From Cunninghamia lanceolata (Eukaryota; Streptophyta; Pinopsida; Cupressales; Cupressaceae): a stretch of 64,000 bases of DNA. The notes beneath the pieces were generated by a model. It was not told the origin of the DNA, searched no databases, and saw only the letters and a program-made list of their open reading frames with translations. Within the stretch, counting starts at the first letter, position 1; every line of letters starts with the position of its first letter. Both the position numbers and the translations under genes were made by a program. Below, piece by piece: positions 35,046 through 46,676 of this stretch. The DNA lies in the NCBI GenBank assembly GCA_027924645.1, contig BSBN01001017.1, positions 12,922,501 to 12,986,500 of the forward strand, given 5' to 3'.

Positions 35046-35808
35046 ATTTCAGTTGCAGTTCAGTAATTTGCAGTTCAGCATTTTCTACTGCATTTTACTA
35101 CATCTTCATATTAGAGCTCATGGATTAGGAATTATCTTCTATGCCATGTCACCTACATCATACTCAAATTTCAGGAGATTTGGATTCATCTATAGAAAGG
35201 TATTGCTATCAGAAGATTATCAGCTTTCATAGAACAGAGCATTCATCAGTCAACATGAGGACAAAAGATTTGTGGAGGACTTCCATGACTTGTGGAGATT
35301 AATGAAACATATCACAAGGTAATTTGGAACAAAATAGACTTTCCTTGAGGTCTATACCAAGATTCATTCATTTGAAGAGCAATACCATGTGTTGTCTAGT
35401 CCAACCTACATGTTATCTACACCTTTCATCATTCATTGGAGTTTGTAACCTCTTGAGGCCGACGCGGAGGATTCTATGAGCTTGAAGATGATACATATAC
35501 ATCTCTTAGATGCATTAGGAAGTCAGTAGTTAGATGATATGATTTGATAGAATAGAAGATAGATTCTTTCAGGGAAGGCACTTCGATGCCATATCTTTCA
35601 TTTCTATTGTGACCAAGAAGGTAGGCATGTGAGCCCTTTGATCGTAGCCTACATGTTCCCAGCATATGAGCATTATAATTATCTAATATATTGAGCATGT
35701 GAATCTTCAATTACATTCTATTATTGTGTTGTTTCCATTGTGTTTAAACTTTAGCTACATGGTTTAAATAGTCTCTTCTTAGAACCCTCCATCCATGATT
35801 GCACCAAG
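35046..35808 (+). repeat. Probable LTR (R/U5 part) of the split Ty3/gypsy element
   Basis: Non-coding sequence leading to ...CATGATTGCA, followed after 5 nt by TGGTATCAGAGG. The LTR start is not visible, and no 3' LTR partner exists in the window because the element is truncated near 46,947. Confidence 0.5.
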
Positions 35809-35820
35809 TGGTATCAGAGG
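35809..35820 (+). promoter_or_regulatory. Primer binding site (tRNA-iMet type) of the split gypsy element
   Basis: TGGTATCAGAGG, one base from the standard TGGTATCAGAGC, upstream of a gag-like region. Confidence 0.7.
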
Positions 35821-35991
35821 GAAGTTGTGAATCCTTTGGGAGTGAAGGCATTCCAGAAGATCTTGTTGTAAATTCATCACTGACCTAAGGCATTCTATTT
35901 GTGTTTGTCAATAGAGTGTTGATTTTGAGGTAGTGGCTACCTTGTAGTTAGATCGTTGAATTGAGGTAGTTGCACTAGATCCTAGGATGAA

Positions 35992-37255
35992 ATGCTGCCA
36001 AGGAGGATGCCTGCTATGGCCATTGTTACTAGAAGAATGGAAGAAAAAATAGAGATGATGAGGACCATGAAATTTAGACTGGATTCTATAGAAGAAGATA
36101 GAAAAAGATGACTAAACCCTAGACATGAAGATGAAAGTGATGATGATGAATTTCAAGCTATTGACCAAAATGAAGAAGCCCTAGAAGAAGAAGAATCTGA
36201 TTAGGTAATGATGTTGAAAGATATTTCTAAGATGGTGAAGAGACCTAGAATCTAGAAGTATCAAACTATACTAGAAATTTTAATCTGGAGGAATTAATTG
36301 ACTGGATAAATGACTTCGAGGAATACTTTGATTATGAAGAAATTGAAGATCCAAAGAGGGTAAGATTTACAAAAACTAATTTAAAAGGACATGCTTCTTT
36401 TTGGTGCAAGGAAGTTTAATTGGATAGGAATAGGAGGGGAAAAGAGAAGATCATAAAATGGGATACGATGGTGACAAAGTTGAAGAATCAGTTTATACCT
36501 ACTAACTATGAGTTGGAATTGTTGAAGAGATTGCAAAACCTAAGGCAAAAGTAGAAATCTCTGAAGGAGTATACTGAAGAATTTCCTAAGATGATCATTA
36601 GGACTAGAAATAGTGAAGCAAGCAAGGAGAAAGTGGCAAGATAAATAAAAGGATTGAGAATGAATACTCAAGAAGAACTAAGTTTGGTGAGGATGACAAT
36701 AGTAGAAGAGGCATATCAGTTTGCATTGAAAGTTGAAGACAAGTTGAATAAGAGGCATGAGAAAAGACAGAGAGGTAGAGGAGGAAAATTTCAAAGGGGT
36801 AGAACACATTCTAGAGGAGAAAGGTCTTATGTAGAACAAAACAAGGAGAGTAGCCCATACAGGAAGGAAGAAAAAGACAATAATTTATAATACAAAGGGA
36901 GATATGACAAAAGTTTCTACCGCAACAATAGAGGAAGTCATAATTCTTACTGCAAACAAGGATACTGGAGAGAGGAAAGATGATTTGACAAAAGACCATT
37001 CAAAGGAACTTGTTTTAAGTGTGGAGGAGAAGGACACAGAGCATTTCAATTTCATCAAGGAAGTACTAGCAAGAGGACAGAGAAAAATGTAAAAGTAGCA
37101 TATGCGGAGGAAGAACCTATTGGATCACCTAGTTTAGTTGGAAAACTAGAGAAGGTAGAGTCATTAGTCATGAGGAGAGTATTATTTCAAGCAAAGACAA
37201 ATGAGGAACCACCGCAAAGGAAAAGTTTTTTCCAAACAAGATGCAAATCATGAGG
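35992..37255 (+). pseudogene. Ty3/gypsy gag, degraded
   Basis: ATG at 35,992 begins MLPRRMPAMAIVTRRMEEKI. Acidic repeats of Glu and Asp follow near 36,140, then broken capsid-like frames, and a readable tail at 36,654-36,890 (EEAYQFALKVEDKLNKRHEK, then Arg/Gly-rich). In a neighbouring frame near 37,008-37,045 there is a zinc knuckle, CFKCGGEGHRAFQF. It has the CX2CX4H spacing but Phe where the last Cys belongs. It is followed by KNVKVAYAEEEP. Stops and frameshifts are frequent. It leads directly into protease and reverse transcriptase on the same strand. Confidence 0.65.
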
Positions 37256-38271
37256 TAAATGTTCTAAAGTTATCATTGATAACTTGGAATTATAGATAAT
37301 TTGGTTTTAGAGGAGATGGTGACAAAGATAAACCTAGAGAGATCAAAACATCTGAAGTCCTACAAGATAGCATGGATTCAAGATGAACACAAGGTACTGG
37401 TGAGTGAACAATGTTTGGTGAAATTTCATATAGGATCTTATGTTGATGAAGTATTGTGTGATATTATGCTAATGAATGTATGTCATATATTGTTGGGGAG
37501 ACCATGGTAGTATGATAGGAAAACTATACATTATGGGAGGAAGAATACTTATACTATAACATCTAATGGGAAGAAACATATATTGATACCTTTGGAAGAT
37601 GAGCCTAAGAGTGAAGTATGTGGTAATGCTAGAATTTGTTTGCTAGATGGAAGGAAATTCTTGGATGGATTGAGACATGAGAATATATGTTTTTCTTTGA
37701 TTCCAAAGAAGTGTGGAACCCTAAGTGTAAAAAACACCATAGAAAAAGAAGGACCACTGCCAAAGGAGATAACTAAATTGTTGACAGAGTACCAAGACAT
37801 CATATCAGATACTATGCTTAAAGGATTGCCACCAATCTGGAGTATCAGTCATCATATGGACCTTGTACATGGAGCTAGTTTTCCTAACTAAGTAGCACAC
37901 CAGATGACACCAGTAGAAAATATGGAGCTGAATAGACAAATATAAGAGCTACTGAGAAAATGATTGCTCAGAGAAATCTTAAGCCCATGTGTGGTACCTA
38001 CAGTACTAGCACTGAAGAAAGATGGAGAATGGAGGATGTGTACAGACTCTAGAGAAACCAATAAGATCATTGTTAAGTATAGATTTCCATTGCCAAGGAT
38101 GGATGACATCATGGACTGTTTGAGTAGAGAAAAATATTTCACAAAGAAAGAATTGAAGAGTGGATACCATCAGATTAGGATCAGGGAAGGAGATAAGTGG
38201 AAGATTGCATTTAAGACAAATGAAGCATTGTATGAGTGGTTAGTGATGCCTTTTGGATTAACCAATGTACC
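37256..38271 (+). pseudogene. Ty3/gypsy protease and N-terminal half of reverse transcriptase
   Basis: The protease active site near 37,270 is destroyed (VIIDN, then a stop), but DNLVLEEMVTKINL and the later NVCHILLGRPW (to 37,510) identify it. The same frame continues as the linker and then reverse transcriptase: [24 protein letters not shown] sequence, [35 protein letters not shown] and [14 protein letters not shown]. Family members have F-x-K-I-D-L-K/R-S-G-Y; here the catalytic Asp is replaced by Glu (KKELKSG). The coding sequence stops at 38,271, where a Copia-like element is inserted, and resumes at 45,703. The motifs fit a chromovirus-like lineage, which is an inference from memory. Confidence 0.8.
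38267..38271. repeat. Left target-site duplication of the inserted Copia-like element
   Basis: GTACC, matching GCACC at 45,698-45,702 with one C/T difference. Removing the insert rejoins the reverse transcriptase reading LTNVP/STIM. Confidence 0.75.
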
Positions 38272-39383
38272 TATTGAAAAGAGACACTACTAGGCATGTC
38301 AGTTGTTGTCATTGATGGCGACTAAATCTATCTTACACATCCGCATTTCATCAGTGGATCATACTGGAAGTTAGATTGTAGATTTGTCTAAGTCTGGATA
38401 GATAGGAAAAGGGCATATGATAGGGTTCAGTATTTTGGTCTGGATTTCTCCACATGAAATCATATTGTGGTATGGATCTGAGGGAATGTTAAGGGATTTT
38501 AGGGCAACCTAAATCCAATATTTTAGCCTCCGATGATGAAGGAATTGTAAGTTACAAGCATCTGAGTATCAGGTTTTGGTTAGACAGTTCAGTCCAGTGA
38601 AGAATAGGCCAACTAGGCATTTGATCCTTGTGCGGATGAAGAGAAGTGATTAGTCGAGTAATTTATGAGATCCAGTGGTATTAGCTGACATGTGAGGTGA
38701 CCTAGATACATAAGTTCTGGTCCGCATTGGTTTTTATGTATGGATTTAGCTGACAAAATAGTGTTCTTAAAACGTCTCTAAGTTTTTCTTAAGGCTGACT
38801 GTAGTTGATGCAATTTCATGTAACGAATATATATAATTGATGAGCTTTCGATCATTTTGGAGTGTGAATATGCAAATATGAATGGTGAGGTGTGAAGGAG
38901 AGTAGTATCAAGTGTGAAGTAAAGAGATCTAAGCTCCAGATCATGGCAGGACAGTGAACCAGGTCAGAGAGAGATGAAATGTGTAAATTCAGCGTACTGA
39001 GCTCAACTAGAACTACAATCTTGCATTGTTAGATGCTATTCTTCAGTTCAAATAAATCAGTGAACTCTTATATTTAATTCTATAGGTAGTGAGCATCCTT
39101 TGAGCAGTGAGCTCTAGGCAATGTGCTCAAAGGCATGTGCCTTCCCCATTTCTAATACTTTTAATAGAGTATAAATTCTTGTGGGTTAACCCCCACTGTG
39201 GTTTTTCCCTTAACCAGGTTTCCATGTAAAAATCCTAGTGTTCATGTGTTGTGATCTTGTTGTTTCTGCTCTTGTGTTCATGCTTCTTTCTTTTGGATAT
39301 ATGTGATAATTAATAAATGAACAAAGTAATAAGTTTTGTAGAACACTGATTCACCCCCCTCTCAGTGTTCCTTAATTTTAACA
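38272..39383 (+). repeat. 5' LTR of the pol-less Copia-like element
   Basis: Starts TATTGAAAAGAGACAC and ends TTAATTTTAACA. The right LTR starts TATTGGCAAGAGACAC, so the expected TG start appears decayed to TA in both. It contains ACTGATTCACCCCCCTCTCA near the 3' end, typical of Copia elements with this LTR style. Confidence 0.85.
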
Positions 39384-39385
39384 AT

Positions 39386-39397
39386 TGGTATAAGAGC
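39386..39397 (+). promoter_or_regulatory. Primer binding site (tRNA-iMet type, one mismatch)
   Basis: TGGTATAAGAGC, 2 nt after the 5' LTR; the canonical site is TGGTATCAGAGC. Confidence 0.8.
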
Positions 39398-39443
39398 TTG
39401 GTTCCTTAGAAGAAGTCTAACAGCTTGAGGAAGATCTGGGAAG

Positions 39444-40540
39444 GTGTTTTCAATAGGTTCATTCAAGTATTTTGATGGTATCAATCAACAACTTCAAGTA
39501 GCCCTAGATGATCTTGACCTGTCTAGAGAAGAAATCAAAGATCTACAAGAGAACCTTAAAGATGTTGAAGATTGCATTGAGACCCTAAATGGACAATTGG
39601 ACAAATCTAATGAAAAAGGGAGGGAGCTACTTCATCAGCTAGCAAATCAGAGTGAAGACAATGACATGGATGAGTCCTTGAAGGAGAAAACAAAGTAATA
39701 TGAGAAGTTAGCAAAAGATGTTGTTGTCCTAAAATAGAAGATGGAATCCAAGGTGATGAGGCTAACCAAGGGAATTAAGGAAAGAAAAAAGACTAAGGAA
39801 AAACTAAATCTATCTCTAAAAGAAAGAATAGAAGAGTGCTGCAGATTGGATAGAATAATTGGTCATCTAGAATCTTATCTACAAGAAACTAGGGATAATG
39901 AGGATCAACTTGAAAGATAAATTGTCATTCTCAAACATGACCTAGAAGTTGCAAATGAATATAAAGAAAACTTCAAGATAACTTCATCTAAACTTGAGGT
40001 GTTGCTTGACAGTCAGAAGAAGGCAAATGATAAGCATGGTTTGGGATTTGAGAAAGGTGAAAGCTCTGGATCTAGTCAAAGAAATCCTGAAGCAAGAAAT
40101 CAAAGAAGGAATCCTAGAAGACCTCCGGTAAGACAACCTAATTCTCAAAGGTATCCATCTTTCAATGGCAATTGTTTCAAATGCAATAAGTATGGTCATA
40201 GAGCTAATCAATACAGAAGTCAGGTGAATCAAAATGTGTCATCTTTCTCTGGTCAATGCTTTAATTACAAAAGGATAGGTCATAAGGCTGAGGAATGTAG
40301 AAGTGGATCAAGGAATCCTCTTAAGAACAAAGAAGTGTTCAATGGAAGATGTTTTACTTGCAATAAGTTTGGGCATATTGCAATGCAATGCATATTTAAA
40401 CTTGCTCCAACATGAAATTGTTAGAAAAATTAGACTGTGTGTTTCAACTACAACAAATCTAGACACATTGCTAAATTTTGCAGAAGCAAAAAGGAGAACT
40501 CACAAGTAGGTAAAGGAAAAATAGAGTAGAATTTGGACAA
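39444..40540 (+). pseudogene. Truncated Copia-type gag: coiled coil and zinc knuckles
   Basis: One frame from near 39,444 begins SFKYFDG, the usual opening of Copia gag just before the capsid-like domain. It then jumps directly to a heptad-rich coiled coil (LDLSREEIKDLQENLKDVED, ESYLQETRDNEDQLE), so the central gag domain appears deleted. After a basic Arg/Pro/Asn linker come four CX2CX4HX4C knuckles or remnants: CFKCNKYGHRANQY (last Cys lost), CFNYKRIGHKAEEC (second Cys lost), CFTCNKFGHIAMQC (intact), and CFNYNKSRHIAKFC (second Cys lost). In-frame stops occur near 39,698, 39,736, 39,918 and 40,415. The gag would bind element RNA; this copy cannot be made whole. Confidence 0.75.
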
Positions 40541-41097
40541 AGGCAAGGGCAAAGTTGATGTGAATAAGACCCAGAATGAAATGAACAAAACATGGGTGAA
40601 GAAAGGTGAAATGAATGTTGACAATGGGTTCACACTAGAATCTGGTGTTGATAATTCCTCCAAGCATTGAAATAGGAGCTCTGGCTTAGGGAGAACTGCA
40701 TTGAAAATCCAATTCCCCCTACCAGTAAGTGGGTGCCTGAATTCGGCATGATGAATGAAGATAAAGAAACCAATTGCAGATCTATTGAAGCAATTTCTGG
40801 AAGAAAAGAAGTTAATGTGATTGATTGTAGAGCAATTGAAGATTGACTATATGCAGAAATAGTGTAATCGAATGTATTAGGGTAGAACATTTATTACAAT
40901 GGTGAATTAGGTTTTGCAGAGCATAAAAATTCATTCATTCGACATTTGAATCACTTTGCATTCGAAGAGAACAAGGAGAGGAGTGCCTGAGCTAAGATTT
41001 CAAAGATTTAAAGTGTGAAAAGTGAATTTGGCAGCTAACCCTAATCGGTGAAACAAGGTATTCTTTGTGAAACTTTCTAAATTTGCAATCTCTGGAA
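40541..41097 (+). other. Linker between gag remnant and ORF2, where pol is missing
   Basis: Gag-tail-like frames with stops up to about 40,890 (VSGCLNSA region), then about 200 bp of untranslated-looking sequence with no pol motif. A leader-like tract ends at the ORF2 start. Confidence 0.5.
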
Positions 41098-44000
41098 ATG
41101 ACTACACCTCTAGTTGTGAATATCACTGAGTGACCTAGGTGAAAGTTTAAGAAGCATCCACACAAATCAGTAGAGGTCGATCCATTAGGTGCATTTTCCA
41201 GTGTTCTATATGGTGTGTTGCATGTTGAAGATATTAGGGCTTATATTCATGCTAGCATAGACGAGTTTGGGGACTTGAAGTTAGTAGATTTGTTCAAGAA
41301 TCATTTGAGGGATGAAATTCACGGCCTTAAATCTAAATATAAGGCACTGCAAGATAAACATTTCATTTAGATTATAATGTTTCTATCCTTCGATAAAGAT
41401 GAGTGGGTTTGGTATATGCTGAGTCGGATGTATGATGAGTTTATGTGGCTAATGAAACCCTTCAAGATTAGCAAGGATGCCATCAAGGCCATGACAGGGT
41501 TGAACTCATCTAGTGGATTACCAGTGTTGAAGTCAGTAAAGAATCAAACTGTATCTGATGCTACCGGTTCAAGGTTTGACAAAAGGGCAATGACAATAAA
41601 TGACATCACTGAGTTGGATGTCAAATTTGCATCAATGGTGATTGGATACAAGATATATCATTCCAGCAGGGAGAATTTTGTATCTGGTATAGCTATCTTT
41701 GCAGCTTATCAGATGTTGAGAGAGAATGCTGACTATGAATTGTGTGAGTTGCTACAGAACTAGCTAATGGAAAACCTAAACAAGATCAAAATGGACAAGA
41801 ATAATACATTCAAGTATGGTACATTGGTATTATGTTTGTTCTTCAATTTTGTGAATGAGTTACCTAGCTAGAAAAGCATGTGTTGGACCAGTGATAAAAC
41901 TATTACCATATAAATAAGAGAGCACTTCAACAAGATTGGTGACTCCAATGCCCAAAGGATTGCTCTTTGGGGATATTTCAAGAATTTTCAGAACATGATG
42001 CAATCAAGGGAAAGAATCCCTACATCTGTGGTTGAAAAATACAAAGATACAATCTATTTTATGGTGGATACAGATCAATGTTTAATGGAAGCAGTTGAAC
42101 CAAGAACTGTGTGGATCATGCCCGTGGGGTATGTAGTTGATGAGAAATTATTGGATATGTATGCTCAACACCTTCTGAGTAAACCAAAGGATACCACAGT
42201 TGAAAGATTTGGGACATATGGTGAACTTAGTGTGAAATTGCATGTTGAGCTCTGAAAACTTGAATCTAAGAGAAAGATTCAAAGACAAGTTGAAATGTAT
42301 GCATAAAGCATTGGCATAACAAAAGAAGCTGTGAGACAAAACAGGGAAAGGATAGAGAAAGCTAAGAAGGAGAAACAGGATAGAGAACAGAGAAGTGTTC
42401 TAGTGGAATCCACTTCTAAAGCAAGGACTAATAAGAGTTCTAGTTCAACCTTCAGTGTGTCACCTTCTCCTGCTATAGAAAAACCTATCAGTAAGGAAGG
42501 AAAAAGGACAAAGGTAAAGGGCAAAAGAACAAACGTTAGTTTGGAGAGAGTCAATGAAGAAGAAACTAACTCAGATGATGAGGTTAAGGAGTTGAAGGCC
42601 TCATGCACCAAAGATGCTAAAGTGTCTAAGGAGAAGCCCTCCGGAAGCATAAAGTCAGTTACTATAAATGGAAACTTGAATCCAATGACTAAATTTTATG
42701 ATCACTACAGTGATGCTGATAAGAGAGTTTTGGAGGAAGCAATAGTCAAATACCTAAATATCTATAGTAAGACATTATTTGCAATAACTTATAAAATTCT
42801 GGAAAGCCTTGCAAAAATTCTAGAAATAAGAAAAGAGAATACAAAAGCTAAAGACTTTGAGCTCCAAGAGCATGTGCTAATAAAATTGTGTCCTCAAATT
42901 GCTCTAGATCAAAAGAACCTAATATTCAAAGAAGTGAAAGAGGACTTTAGGACTAAGATCAGAATGAATATGCTCATACTGGGAGAGATTGATAAGATAA
43001 TTGAAGATACTCAGGAGACTCTTCTGAAGGCATTGAAAAGGTATAATCTTCCCACTGTTGAAGAAGAAACTAATAATGAAATTGATTCCTCATTCCAAAT
43101 GTTTAGGAGTTGAAAGAAAGTGACCAATAAGCTAACATCTCTGCTCTAGAAGATGAAATGCTAAATAAAGGAGATGAAGAGATGGTGGAGGAAGTTAATT
43201 TTAATGGTGTAGAGGACACTCAAATTCCTCTAGACCAATCTGTTGGAGAATATACAGAGGTGAATACAAAAGTAGATGCTCCTGGTGAAGATGACTCTGT
43301 GAAGAATAAAGAACAAGAAGCAAAAGAGGTTAAGGACAAGAATGAACAAGAAGGAGAAACAACAAAGAATATTAAAGAGCAAAAGCAAGACGACAGTACT
43401 GACAAGGATTAGAAAGATGGAGCTGCATTTTTAGCAAGAGACACTACAGATGCAGTGAATAAATTACTTGAGAAAGAAAAGATTGAGTTTGATGAACTGG
43501 AGCTGATTCAAGGACCTATCAATTTTGACACTCTTTCCCCTCTACAAAAGATGAAGTTAGCATCTGTGGCATAAGCAAAAGCAAGAGAGGAGATTCTGAA
43601 AACTCACATTGAGGACAGTGAGTTGCTTGGTCTTACCTCTAGAATTCTGGAAAATATTATGCCAACCTTTCAAAAGGATTCATTCGACTCTCCCTCTAGT
43701 CAGTTGAAGAGTTTGATAAACTCTGTAAGTACTCATTTTGAAACCTTAGAGAAGTCAGTAGAAGTTAAAGTAAAAAATGAATATAATGAGAAGAGATTTG
43801 CTGAAATAAGTAAAATAATTAGCTTTGATAGATCAGTGCTTGATACTAATGTAAAGAGTATTCAAAATGCTCTCTCTGAAGGTGGAAAGATTTATAAGTT
43901 TTGTCTAAATTGATCTAAAGTTGTTGAATATATTGATAAAAAGATTAAGGACTTAGAGCTCAAACTGTCTAGCATTTCTCAGCCCTATAGTCCTTTAACT

Positions 44001-44264
44001 AAGTCTATAGCAATCAAAGAATGCCAAGTAGTGATTTTATGGAATGAATTGGATGATTTGGAGAAGGAAAAGGTTAAAGTTTTAGGCAGATTGGATGAGC
44101 TTCAGGGACTGATTTCCCCTAAATTGGAGACTATGTATGCTATATTAGCAGAATCCCAAGTTGTTGCTGCTACTAGTGATCCTTCTAATCTTCAAAAGGT
44201 AGAATCACAGGCATTTTTGTTTAGTGGGCATATATCCATTTTGGGCAGCACTAAGAAGAACTAG
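41098..44264 (+). pseudogene. Unknown large ORF2 of the pol-less Copia-like element (~1,055 codons)
   Basis: From ATG at 41,098 one frame can be followed to 43,113 with scattered stops (for example near 41,131, 41,369, 41,761, 42,253). After a frameshift between 43,113 and 43,158 it continues in a second frame to 44,264. N-terminal part (to ~42,250): globular and aromatic-rich, with DEWVWYMLSRMYDEFMW, YKIYHSSRENFVSGIAIFAA and ALWGYFKNFQNMM. Middle: a basic/Ser-rich linker (REQRSVLVESTSKARTNKSS) and a helical block (HVLIKLCPQIALDQKNLIFK). Then a very acidic Lys/Glu region (KEQEAKEVKDKNEQEGETT), and C-terminally more coiled coil (WNELDDLEKEKVKVLGRLDE). No transmembrane segment or signal peptide is obvious. 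Its position after gag and before the polypurine tract is where SIRE-type Copia elements carry an env-like ORF. Relation to plant-transposon-associated domains of unknown function is possible, but I cannot establish it. Confidence 0.6.
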
Positions 44265-44582
44265 GACAATGAATTGACGCAATTGAAAAACATTTTTGGC
44301 GATATCTTTTTGCTGATGAACAAGGCTTAAGGACTGCGTGTTCATATGTAGAAGTATCTACTTAAAGTTTTGACCAATGTACATAAGAATTTTGCATGAA
44401 TTTTGATATGTGGATCCCATCCTTTTCCATTGATATCAAAGGGGAAGAGGAAAAGTAGTGAAAAATGAAGAATTAATCTAAGGGGGAGCATTGGAAATCA
44501 CAAGTGTATATAGTAAGGGGGAGCTGTTCTAACTCTTAGTCATTTTTCACTAACTGTTGCCATCAATGCCAAAGGGGGAGAC
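44265..44582 (+). other. 3' untranslated tract and polypurine tract of the pol-less element
   Basis: Short phrases repeat here (AAGGGGGAGC near 44,471 and 44,518; CAATGCCAAAGGGGGAGAC at 44,563-44,582). The last, AAAGGGGGAGAC, directly precedes the 3' LTR and is the polypurine tract. Confidence 0.75.
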
Positions 44583-45697
44583 TATTGGCAAGAGACACTG
44601 CTAGCCATGTCAGATGTTGTCATTGATGGCAACTAAATCTATCTTACACATCTTAATTTGATCAGTGGATCATACCGGAAGTCAAATTGCAGATTTGTCT
44701 AAGTCTGGATAGACAGGAACAGGGCATATGACAAGTTTCAAAATTTTGGTCCACATTTCTCCACAAGAAATCATAATGTACTACAGATCTTAGGGAATGT
44801 TAAGGGATGTCAGGGCTACCTAAATCCAATATTTCAGCCTTCGGTGATGAAGGGAGTGTAAGTTACAACCATCTAAGTATCAAGTTTTGGTTAGGCAGTT
44901 CAGTCCAGTGAAGAATAGGCTGACTAGGTGTTTGATCCTTATGTGGATGAAGAGAAGTGATTGGTCAAGTAATCTATGAGATCTAGTGGTATTTGTCGAC
45001 ATGTGAGATGACCTGGATACATACGTTCTAGTCTGAATTGGTGTTTGTGCATGGATTCAGCTAACCGAACAGTGTTCTTAAAAAGTCTCTAAGTTTTTCT
45101 TAAGGACTACTGCAGTTTATACAATTTCATGTAGCGGATATATATAATCGATGAGTTCGAGCATTTTGGAGTGTGAAGACATGAATATGAATGGTGATGT
45201 GTGAAAGAGAGTAGTATCAAGTGTGAAGTAAAGAGTTCTAAGGTCTGGATCATGGTAGAACTAGGAATTAGGACAGAGAGAGATGAAGTGTGGAAATTTA
45301 GTGTACTGAGTTCAACCAAAATTGCAATCTTGCATTATTAGATGCTATTCTTTAGTTCAAATAAATTAGTGAACTCTTATATTTAATTTTGTAGGTAGTG
45401 AACCTCCTTTAAGCAGTGAGCTCTAGGCAGTGTGCCCGAAGGCATGTGCCTTCCCCATTTGTAATACTTTTAACAGAATATAAATTCTTGTGGGTTAACC
45501 CCCACCATGGTCCTTCCCTTAATCGGGTTTCGACGTAAAAATCCTGGTGTTCATGTGTTGTGATCTTTTTGTTTCTACCCTTGTGTTCATGCTTCTTTCT
45601 TTTGGATATATGTGATAATTAGTAAAGTAACAAAGTAATAAGTTTTGCAGAACACTGATTCACCCCCCCAACCTCTTAGTGTTTCTTAATTTCAACA
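44583..45697 (+). repeat. 3' LTR of the pol-less Copia-like element
   Basis: Aligns end to end with 38,272-39,383, with many substitutions. Starts TATTGGCAAGAGACACTG and ends TTAATTTCAACA, followed by the target duplication GCACC. Confidence 0.85.
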
Positions 45698-45702
45698 GCA
45701 CC
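45698..45702. repeat. Right target-site duplication
   Basis: GCACC, partner of GTACC at 38,267-38,271. Confidence 0.75.
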
Positions 45703-46676
45703 GAGTACTATCATGACATTGATGAATGAGGTTTGCAAAAATTCTTTGGTAAGTTTGTTATTGTATACATGGATGATATTCTAATTTTTAGTAAAACAAA
45801 GTAGGAACATTTGCGACATATTAGACAAGTATTGCAGAGGTTGAGAGAAGAGAAATTGTAGATAAACATCAAGAAATGTAGTTTCATGAAGGAAGAATTG
45901 GTATATTTGGGATTTGTGATTTCTGCGGAAGCATTGAAGATGGACCCTAAAAAGGTTAGAGCAATTGTTGTGTGACCAACACCTGTGAACATTGGAGAGG
46001 TAAGATCATTTCATGGATTAGCAAGTTTCTACTGGAAGTTAATTAGAAAGTTTAGTATAGTATGCACACCAATGACAGAGACAATGAGAGGTGAGAGAAA
46101 GGATTTCAAGTGAACATCAAGAGAAAATAAGAGTTTTAAATTGTTGAAGGAGAAAGTGAAAGAGCAACCAGTGTTAGCATTATCAGATTTTGACAAAGTA
46201 TTTCAAGTTGATTGTGATTCCATTGGAAACACAATAGGAGTGGTGTTAAGTCAAGAAGGGAGACCAGTAGCATATTTCAGTGAGAAGTTGAGTGTTGCAA
46301 GGAGAAGATATTTAGTTTATGATCAAGAGTCCTATGACATAATTGAATCTTTGAATAAGTGGAGACATTACTTGTTGCCAAATGAATTTGTGTTGTACAC
46401 TGATCATCAAGATTTAGACTATTTGAACAATCAAGGAAAGTTTAATTAGATACATATGAGATGGGTAGAGTTCATGCAGAGTTACACATTTGTACTGAAG
46501 CATAGCAGTGGGAAGTCAAACAAAGTCACAGATGTATTGATTAGAAGGAATTTGCTGATAGAGATGAGGGTAGAAGTATTAGGTTTTGAGGAATTTAAGA
46601 ATATGTATGAAGAGGATCTTGATTTTGCGAAAGAATGGAAAGCATGTAAGGAACCTATTGTGATAGATAGAAGTAA
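45703..46676 (+). pseudogene. Ty3/gypsy reverse transcriptase C-terminal half and RNase H
   Basis: Continues the reverse transcriptase interrupted at 38,271. After a one-base shift near 45,735 it reads GKFVIVYMDDILIFSKTK, with the YMDD catalytic motif intact. It continues KCSFMKEELVYLGFVIS, then the connection region VRSFHGLASFY. RNase H follows from about 46,141: [15 protein letters not shown], the [12 protein letters not shown] motif, [19 protein letters not shown] and [10 protein letters not shown], so the expected D, E and D residues are all present. Then VEFMQSYTFVLKHSSGKSN. Stops occur near 45,804, 45,858, 45,973, 46,112 and 46,447. Neighbouring integrase follows directly. Confidence 0.85.

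Larger units (their letters stand above)
38272..45697 (+). mobile_element. Copia-like LTR element lacking pol, with a large unknown second ORF
   Basis: Two LTRs of about 1.11 kb (38,272-39,383 and 44,583-45,697) enclose 5.2 kb. A tRNA-iMet-like PBS follows the left LTR, a polypurine tract precedes the right one, and a near-perfect 5-bp target duplication flanks the whole. Inside are a zinc-knuckle gag remnant (39,444-40,540) and a second ancestral ORF (41,098-44,264), with only about 200 bp of unread sequence between 40,890 and 41,098. No protease, integrase, reverse transcriptase or RNase H is present, so the element must have been moved by another element's enzymes. The LTRs differ at many positions, so the insertion is old. 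It sits inside the reverse transcriptase of a gypsy element. Confidence 0.85.

Noticed and set aside
41098..44264. ORF2 as a retroviral-type envelope protein.
   Set aside because: No signal peptide, transmembrane helix or fusion-peptide-like stretch is visible. The env-like label used for SIRE elements would be positional only.
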